Shown: piece after piece, positions 59,160 through 64,000 of the stretch
How the letters are laid out: each line of letters starts with the position of its first letter
Position numbering within the stretch: position 1 is the first letter of the stretch
Assembly (NCBI GenBank): GCA_016795365.1
Contig: JAEUHN010000039.1
Coordinates: forward strand, 124,001 to 188,000
Origin: Verrucomicrobiaceae bacterium
GTDB lineage: Bacteria > Verrucomicrobiota > Verrucomicrobiia > Verrucomicrobiales > Verrucomicrobiaceae
Length of the DNA stretch: 64,000 bases
Direction: 5' to 3'
Made by a program: the position numbers and the translations under genes
Notes under the pieces: generated by a model
The model's database searches: none
What the model was told of the DNA's origin: nothing
The model's input: only the letters and a program-made list of their open reading frames with translations

Positions 59160-60136
59160 AGGACTTTGTCTTGCTGGCGAACAGGAGCTACCGGCACGCG
59201 GTCGGCCTCCGTATCTTCGCGGATGACATACGTGGGCTTTTCCATGATGCGGAAGTGCATCCGGGCGAGGTATTCACCGATGATGCCGAGGGCGAACAAC
59301 TGCGCTCCCGAGAAGATCGCGATCACCGAGGCCAGGAACGGAAAGCCCGCCACACTGCTGCCACGGATGAAGTAGCCGATGAGCACGTAAGCGAGAACGC
59401 CGAAGCCAAACAAGGTGAATGCGAACCCGATGATGCTCGCCACTTGCAACGGCATGACGGAGAAGCCCGTCATCATGTTGAAGGCGTGGCGAACCAGCTT
59501 GCGGAACGTGTAGTTCGACTTGCCAATCGTGCGCTCGTCGTGACGCAGCGGACAGGCGGCAAAGCGAGTGGTGCCCCAGGTCAGCAGCACATCGATGCTC
59601 ACCATGGGTGCGTGGCACTGTTCGAAAGCGTCACGGATTTTCGTACGGAAAATGCGCCAAGCACTGGACTGCTTGGCCGTCTTTGATCCCATGGCACTCT
59701 GGAGTGCCGTCTTCGTGATGACCGATGCCAGATCGCGCAGGAACCCGTGCTGCTCCTTATCGGGAGGCGCATACACAACATCGCGATCATCGTTGAGCGC
59801 CTCCATCAATTTAGGCAGTTCTTCGGGTGGATGCTGCAAGTCATCATCCATCGTGATGGTGACTGAGAAGCGCGCAGCGCGGATGCCGGCCAGCAGCGCA
59901 TTGTGCTGACCATAGTTGCGCATGTTGCAGATGCCTCGCACCCACGAATGCTTCGCCGCCAACTCCTTGATGACCGGCCAAGTGTTATCACGGCTGCCAT
60001 CATTCACAATCACCAGTTCAAACGGCTGGCCCGTCGCCGCAAGAACCGGCTGCAAGCGTTCAACCAGCAAGGGTAGAATCTCACCGCTGTTGTAAGCGGG
60101 AACGACAACGGAATAGCCTTGGGAGAGCAGACTCAT
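59156..60136 (-). CDS. ArnC-like polyprenyl-phosphate glycosyltransferase
   Basis: This 326-residue protein has a GT-A domain: VVVPAYNSGEILPLL, VIVNDGSRDNT (~42) and TITMDDDLQHPPEELPKL (~93). Two C-terminal membrane helices (~230-290) are followed by GIIGEYLARM, the hallmark of ArnC/GtrB-type transferases that load a sugar onto undecaprenyl phosphate. With the flippase next to it, it probably feeds a periplasmic branching or capping step. ATG 60136 is used; a TTG at 60142 directly follows the neighbour's stop. Confidence 0.9.
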   Translation of the reverse strand: MSLLSQGYSVVVPAYNSGEILPLLVERLQPVLAATGQPFELVIVNDGSRDNTWPVIKELAAKHSWVRGICNMRNYGQHNALLAGIRAARFSVTITMDDDLQHPPEELPKLMEALNDDRDVVYAPPDKEQHGFLRDLASVITKTALQSAMGSKTAKQSSAWRIFRTKIRDAFEQCHAPMVSIDVLLTWGTTRFAACPLRHDERTIGKSNYTFRKLVRHAFNMMTGFSVMPLQVASIIGFAFTLFGFGVLAYVLIGYFIRGSSVAGFPFLASVIAIFSGAQLFALGIIGEYLARMHFRIMEKPTYVIREDTEADRVPVAPVRQQDKVL

Positions 60137-60142
60137 AAGCAA

Positions 60143-60526
60143 TCAAGCAGGACGGGAAGCAAGCCACAGACCAACACAAACAAGAGCCACGCCAGCCCAT
60201 TGGTTCATGCTCACATGCTCGCCGAACAGCGCAGGTGTTAGGGCCAGCACCAGCACGATGGCCAGCCCCATGAAGGGATAGGCAAAACTGAGTTCGCAAC
60301 GCGAAAGCGCCGCCATCCAACTGAACGCGGCGAGCATGGCCCCGATGAAACCCATGAAGTTCGGCGGATGAAACACGGCGCGCAGGATGAACATCGGAAG
60401 CTGCCCAGGCTCTGAGGGTGCCTTGCCAATTTGCGTCATGCCATGCTTGAGCAGCAGCTGGCTGGCCACGGTCATGATGATGGTGCCAAAGATGAAGATC
60501 AGGCCGGAGCGTTGGGTAGGTGACAT
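60143..60526 (-). CDS. ArnE-like/EamA small membrane flippase
   Basis: This 127-residue protein has four membrane helices of the SMR/EamA type (LIFIFGTIIMTVASQLLLKHG, FMGFIGAMLAAFSWMAAL, AYPFMGLAIVLVLALTPALF, WAGVALVCVGLWLA, residues ~7-122). Size and the SQLLLK and AYPF motifs match ArnE/ArnF subunits that flip undecaprenyl-phosphate-aminoarabinose. The adjacent ArnC-like transferase supports a lipid-linked sugar as cargo. ATG 60526 is chosen as the start of the first helix. A 75-bp gap precedes it. Confidence 0.82.
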   Translation of the reverse strand: MSPTQRSGLIFIFGTIIMTVASQLLLKHGMTQIGKAPSEPGQLPMFILRAVFHPPNFMGFIGAMLAAFSWMAALSRCELSFAYPFMGLAIVLVLALTPALFGEHVSMNQWAGVALVCVGLWLASRPA

Positions 60527-60601
60527 GGCCGATGGACGGGAGGGATGAAGGCTTTGATCTCTACAGGGTCGCAACCTCTGCCAGTTCTTGGGTAATTCGG
60601 G

Positions 60602-61354
60602 TTACTGGTGCGAGGTGAAGTATCGACGACCTTTAGCAAGCACTGCACGGAACGGAAGCATGAGGCTGGACTTCAACGACAGGGCACCGTTTTCAATCTG
60701 CGCGCGATGGTCTTCGAAGATCGCATTCTGACGACCAGCGATCAGATGATCGAGCATGGCCGGGTGCACAACATTGGGAATTCGCGCCTCTTCGCCCGCA
60801 TGAGGGGAGCGCCGCGCTAAGAATGCATTCTGGCGATACCAGGGCTCGATCTGTTCGTCATTCCACCAACGCCAACGCAAGATGTCATCGCAGGCGAACC
60901 CTCTCTCATTGAACAAGTGCTGCCACCACGCGGGCCACTGACAGTTGATGTGGTTCTCGCCTGGCTGATCGGGACATGCAGCCGAAAAGCAAATCAAGTC
61001 CGCGTGAGCCACGAGCGTGTCGATCAGCACCGGCGCAGAACTCAACGGGAGGTGCTCGGCGACTTCCAGGCAAATGGCCAGATCGAATCGACGGTCACAT
61101 ATCCAGGGCTTTGTCAGGTCAGCCACTTGACGGTCAGCTTCTCTCACATGGAGCACGCTCGCCTCCACTGCGACACCATCGACTCCCATGACTTCCTTGA
61201 CGCCTGCCTCTTGTGCCGCGCGCAACCATGTGCCCGTTCCGCAGCCCACGTCCAGCACGCTGCGAGCACCCGCTTCCGCCAGCAGATGCTTCATCCCCGC
61301 CTTTGCGCCTACGAGGCTGTGCAGATTCTCATCGTGATGGTAGGCGATGGTCAT
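60602..61354 (-). CDS. SAM-dependent methyltransferase
   Basis: This 250-residue protein has SVLDVGCGTGTWLRAAQEAG (~32-51), GVDGVAVEASVL, DLAICLEVAEHLPLSSA (~90) and FSAACPDQPGENHINCQWP (~122-140), a pattern of class I methyltransferases found in glycan clusters. Its ATG directly abuts the stop of the TylF-like gene. The substrate is unknown. Confidence 0.82.
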   Translation of the reverse strand: MTIAYHHDENLHSLVGAKAGMKHLLAEAGARSVLDVGCGTGTWLRAAQEAGVKEVMGVDGVAVEASVLHVREADRQVADLTKPWICDRRFDLAICLEVAEHLPLSSAPVLIDTLVAHADLICFSAACPDQPGENHINCQWPAWWQHLFNERGFACDDILRWRWWNDEQIEPWYRQNAFLARRSPHAGEEARIPNVVHPAMLDHLIAGRQNAIFEDHRAQIENGALSLKSSLMLPFRAVLAKGRRYFTSHQ

Positions 61355-62023
61355 TTATCTCTTCACAAAGTAGGTCACGCCTGCGTGCTCGCGAATTCGC
61401 TCCACAGCCGAGCGACGGCTGAAGAAGTCATGGACGGCACGAGTGCAGCCATCCCACGTTCCATAGTCATCGATGACCACGAGGGCTCCTGGGGAGAGCC
61501 GTTCAAAAAGATGGGTCAGACACGTCATCGTCGAGTCATACCAGTCTCCGTCGAGTCGAAGCAGTGCAATGGTTTGATCCGGGGAAAACGTCGGAAGCGT
61601 GTCCGCGAACCATCCCTTCACCAGAGAGAAGGATGATATGCCAGCGCGCTTCATGGCCTCTTCCGCAAATCGCTCGGGTGCAGCGCAGTTGTCAAAGTAG
61701 TCAGCTGAGCTTTTCGCCGCCTGCCACTCGAGGGCCGCAACGCCATCAATCGGTTTAGCAGCGGGCAGGCCTTCAAAACTGTCCAGCAAGTAGTAGTGCC
61801 GTGCCGAGCCCAAAACCGATGCGATGCCAGCACTCATGCCTCCCCGCCAAACTCCGCACTCAACCACGCAGCCTGGGACATCCTGCACATGCTGCACGAG
61901 CTCCAGATTCGCCATGAAGAGGTTCTCAGGCACCATGGTGAAGGCGTGGAACTCTCGATAGATCTCTCGATGCCCGATCCACTGAGTGAACCGGCGCAAT
62001 TGGCGATAGCACTTCGTGAGCAT
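61355..62023 (-). CDS. TylF/MycF-family O-methyltransferase
   Basis: This 222-residue protein matches the TylF family, which methylates hydroxyls of deoxysugars in macrolides: GCVVECGVWRGGMSAGIASV (~51-70), YYLLDSFEGLPAAKP (~77), LLRLDGDWYDSTMTCLTHLF (~152) with the metal-binding Asp, and VVIDDYGTWDGC (~182). Metal- and SAM-dependent methylation of a nucleotide-linked or lipid-linked sugar is likely. It lies 4 bases from the ABC ATPase gene. Confidence 0.87.
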   Translation of the reverse strand: MLTKCYRQLRRFTQWIGHREIYREFHAFTMVPENLFMANLELVQHVQDVPGCVVECGVWRGGMSAGIASVLGSARHYYLLDSFEGLPAAKPIDGVAALEWQAAKSSADYFDNCAAPERFAEEAMKRAGISSFSLVKGWFADTLPTFSPDQTIALLRLDGDWYDSTMTCLTHLFERLSPGALVVIDDYGTWDGCTRAVHDFFSRRSAVERIREHAGVTYFVKR

Positions 62024-62027
62024 CAGA

Positions 62028-63245
62028 TCAGGTCAGATCGCAGGGATGACATTCGATCACTTCGGACACAGGCACGATGGACCCGTGATCACTCGTATGC
62101 GCCACACTGCGACCGGTCGTCGGGCTCTCCGTGATCTCAAACGCTACAGCATTGCGAACATGGTCATGAGTTCGACTGAAGTCGGACCCAACCCAGGCAT
62201 CAACGGCATAAGCGCCCGGGATCAAGGGTGGCAATTCGACACCGATGACAACCCGACACCGCAGTGGTGTTGGCTTCAGGAAGGGGGTCGCCTTCGGAAG
62301 CGCCTGCATCAGGGGAACGCCGGCCGCATCGAGAATGTCGAAAGCGATGAAGACATCACTGCCTCCGCATCGAAGCTCCACCTGCAATCGCAAGGTCATC
62401 CGGGGCTGCTCTCCCCCAAGCTGCAACTCAATCAGCTCAAACGCCCAGCTATCCTCCACCCGAGGAAGCTCACCGCGCGTCCAGCGTGACTCCGAACTCG
62501 CACCTCTGACATAATGGGAGATCACTTCCGAAGGTGATCCATCCTGCGCCAGTCGTCCGCCAGACAGCAACAGCACCCGGCTGCACATCGCCTGCACAAC
62601 GGCGAGGTTATGCGAGACAAACAACACCGTCCGTCCACTCTCATTGGCCACCGAACGCAAGCGCCCGACGCAGCGCTTTTGGAACTCTGCATCGCCAACG
62701 GCAAGCACTTCATCAACGATCAGCACTTCCGACTGCAAGTGGGCGGCAACAGCAAACGCAAGTCTCACATACATGCCGCTGCTGTAACGTTTCACCGGCA
62801 GATCCAGGAACTGCTCCACGCCTGCGAACTCGACGATCTCGGCGAACTTCGACCGTATCTCTGCACGCGTCATGCCGAGCACAGAACCATTGAAGTAAAT
62901 GTTCTCCCGTCCGGTCAGTTCGGGATGAAAGCCCGTGCCGACCTCGAGCAGCGATGCCACGCGTCCGCGCAACGATATGCGCCCCTCCGTCGGCTCCGTG
63001 ATGCGCGAAATGAGTTTCAGAAGCGTGGACTTGCCCGCTCCATTCTGACCAATAATGCCAAGCACTTCACCGGGCTGCACGCTGAATGAGAGGTCCCGAA
63101 GCGCCCAAAACTCACGCTCGGAACGATCCGGAGTTCGCCACCAGTTCGCTAGCGACTCACGCAACGTCTTGTAACGTTCAGTTGCTCCCGCGCCGAGTTG
63201 GTAGCGTTTGCCGAGCGACGTGATCTGGATGGCCGGAAGGCTCAT
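62028..63245 (-). CDS. Wzt-type ABC ATPase for polysaccharide export (copy 2)
   Basis: This 405-residue protein has Walker A GQNGAGKST (~73), VKRYSSGMYVRLAFAVAAH (~150) and Walker B VLIVDEVLAVGDAEF (~180). Its ATPase half is very close to that of the copy at 50312-51553. The C-terminal domain (~265-405) is again Wzt-like and beta-rich but differs in sequence from copy 1, so it may read a different glycan end. ATG 63245 overlaps the glycosyltransferase stop by 4 bases. No permease gene is in the window. Confidence 0.9.
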   Translation of the reverse strand: MSLPAIQITSLGKRYQLGAGATERYKTLRESLANWWRTPDRSEREFWALRDLSFSVQPGEVLGIIGQNGAGKSTLLKLISRITEPTEGRISLRGRVASLLEVGTGFHPELTGRENIYFNGSVLGMTRAEIRSKFAEIVEFAGVEQFLDLPVKRYSSGMYVRLAFAVAAHLQSEVLIVDEVLAVGDAEFQKRCVGRLRSVANESGRTVLFVSHNLAVVQAMCSRVLLLSGGRLAQDGSPSEVISHYVRGASSESRWTRGELPRVEDSWAFELIELQLGGEQPRMTLRLQVELRCGGSDVFIAFDILDAAGVPLMQALPKATPFLKPTPLRCRVVIGVELPPLIPGAYAVDAWVGSDFSRTHDHVRNAVAFEITESPTTGRSVAHTSDHGSIVPVSEVIECHPCDLT

Positions 63246-64000
63246 ATCGAAGGTATCCCCCGGAAACGCAATTGGCTGAGAATCCCACACGCGCGCCATT
63301 CACCAGCAATCACGGAGAGCATGAAGTTGCGCTGCATACCTCCTGGGATCAGCCAGTAGCGAAGGTAGCGAAGCGCCAGCCGGAGCCGCGATGGTGCCTG
63401 CTTTGACTCACCATGGAAACAAGAGATCAAACACGATGACGCCGATGATGCTTCCGTCAGCCTGAGCAAATACTCGCGGGTCAGTCGGCTCGAAGGAATG
63501 AGGTGCTCGAGCCGGAGTCTGGAGAAACTGCCAATGCCCCAGCCCATCTCCAACGAGAGGAGCCCCAAGTCCGTGTCCTCGCCAGACATCAAATTGGACC
63601 CTTGCCGACCCAGCAAGGAACGCCAGGACTCCTGCTGATAAGCCTGTGCGAACGCCTCTGCGACTAAGCGGCGGACACACATGCCAGCCCCATACGGGAG
63701 TGGCTGCGCCATATCGCGCTCCATCATGAAGGTGTCCTGGTCAAACTCACGCAGAGCAAGGTATGGCAGGAAGGGTTGTGCCCAGTCTGGAGGCGGAGTC
63801 TCAAACACTGGTCTGGACTGACCGCACCAAACACCAGCCCTCGGCTGCTGCTGGCTGATCAGCAAGGCTTGCTCGAGATAATCTGAGGCCAGCACATTGT
63901 CGTCATCGACAAACACCATGATCTCCCCTTTCGACTCGCGGATGCCTCGGCAACGAGCGTGTGACAATCCAAGGCTCTCCTCACGAACACATCGCGCATC
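63242..64000 (-). CDS. Glycosyltransferase family 2 (partial, cut by the window edge)
   Basis: The frame is open from the right edge of the window to the stop at 63242, so the N-terminus is missing; the visible 252 residues begin inside the GT-A domain. MVFVDDDNVLASDYLEQAL carries the metal-binding Asp cluster, followed by LPYGAGMCVRRLVAEAF and MSGEDTDLGLLSLEMGWGIG, which are typical acceptor-loop motifs. An internal ATG at 63967 is not the true start. It overlaps the ABC ATPase gene by 4 bases and shows that the locus continues beyond the window. Confidence 0.85.
   Translation of the reverse strand, partial: DARCVREESLGLSHARCRGIRESKGEIMVFVDDDNVLASDYLEQALLISQQQPRAGVWCGQSRPVFETPPPDWAQPFLPYLALREFDQDTFMMERDMAQPLPYGAGMCVRRLVAEAFAQAYQQESWRSLLGRQGSNLMSGEDTDLGLLSLEMGWGIGSFSRLRLEHLIPSSRLTREYLLRLTEASSASSCLISCFHGESKQAPSRLRLALRYLRYWLIPGGMQRNFMLSVIAGEWRACGILSQLRFRGIPSI

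Noticed and set aside
1-64000. tRNA, rRNA, integrase or insertion-sequence genes
   Set aside because: None was recognisable on either strand by reading; covariance and profile searches could not be run.

Overview
The window looks like a high-GC chromosome segment from a Verrucomicrobiota bacterium, probably near Verrucomicrobium/Prosthecobacter. The clues are a PSCyt1-DUF1549-DUF1553 haem protein of the kind typical of the PVC superphylum, a Trp-Asp-rich small protein beside a collagen-like protein, and a GDP-mannose 3,5-epimerase. This placement is inference from gene content; there is no rRNA gene to confirm it. No tRNA, rRNA, CRISPR array, transposase or prophage was seen.

Region 1 (1-3837): a membrane histidine kinase with a long exported sensor made of OB-like repeats and a NarL/LuxR-type response regulator, with a globin gene on the opposite strand between them. 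Short palindromic repeats lie in front of the kinase and the regulator.

Region 2 (3847-9025, minus strand): a very large exported protein with eleven Ca-binding Asp-rich loops, followed by a run of small exported or membrane proteins. Part of this run is AT-richer, and two of the small frames look broken by one-base homopolymer lesions.

Region 3 (9194-14552): a Trp-Asp-rich protein and a collagen-like protein separated by an array of CTCCGG hairpins, then the PSCyt1/DUF1549/DUF1553 protein, then an NtrC-type regulator that lacks both the GAFTGA loop and the Walker B aspartate.

Region 4 (14696-64000, all minus strand and continuing past the right edge): a 49-kb surface-polysaccharide locus. 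Read in the direction of transcription (from 64000 down) it holds: a glycosyltransferase and a Wzt-type ABC ATPase; two methyltransferases; an ArnE-like flippase and ArnC-like transferase; an acyl module (AMP ligase, acyl carrier protein, methyltransferase, Fe-alcohol dehydrogenase, LuxE-family and LuxC-family proteins); the amino-sugar genes wecD-like and wecE; a second Wzt; an oxidoreductase-epimerase fusion; then many glycosyltransferases, methyltransferases (four FkbM-type), two O-acyltransferases, asnB, a polymerase-like membrane protein, GDP-mannose 3,5-epimerase, a WecA-like initiating transferase and an O-antigen-ligase-like protein. Many neighbours overlap by 4 bases, so translation is probably coupled. 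The proposed logic is: WecA-like initiation on undecaprenyl phosphate, assembly from unusual sugars (dTDP-Fuc4N type, GDP-L-galactose type), methyl and acyl decoration, then export by ABC transporters and ligation.

The most unusual piece is the LuxE/LuxC/ACP/AMP-ligase/Fe-ADH module. It appears able to activate and reduce an acyl group, inside a glycan locus and without luciferase. I propose it makes an acyl, aldehyde or alcohol decoration for the glycan; the substrate is unknown.
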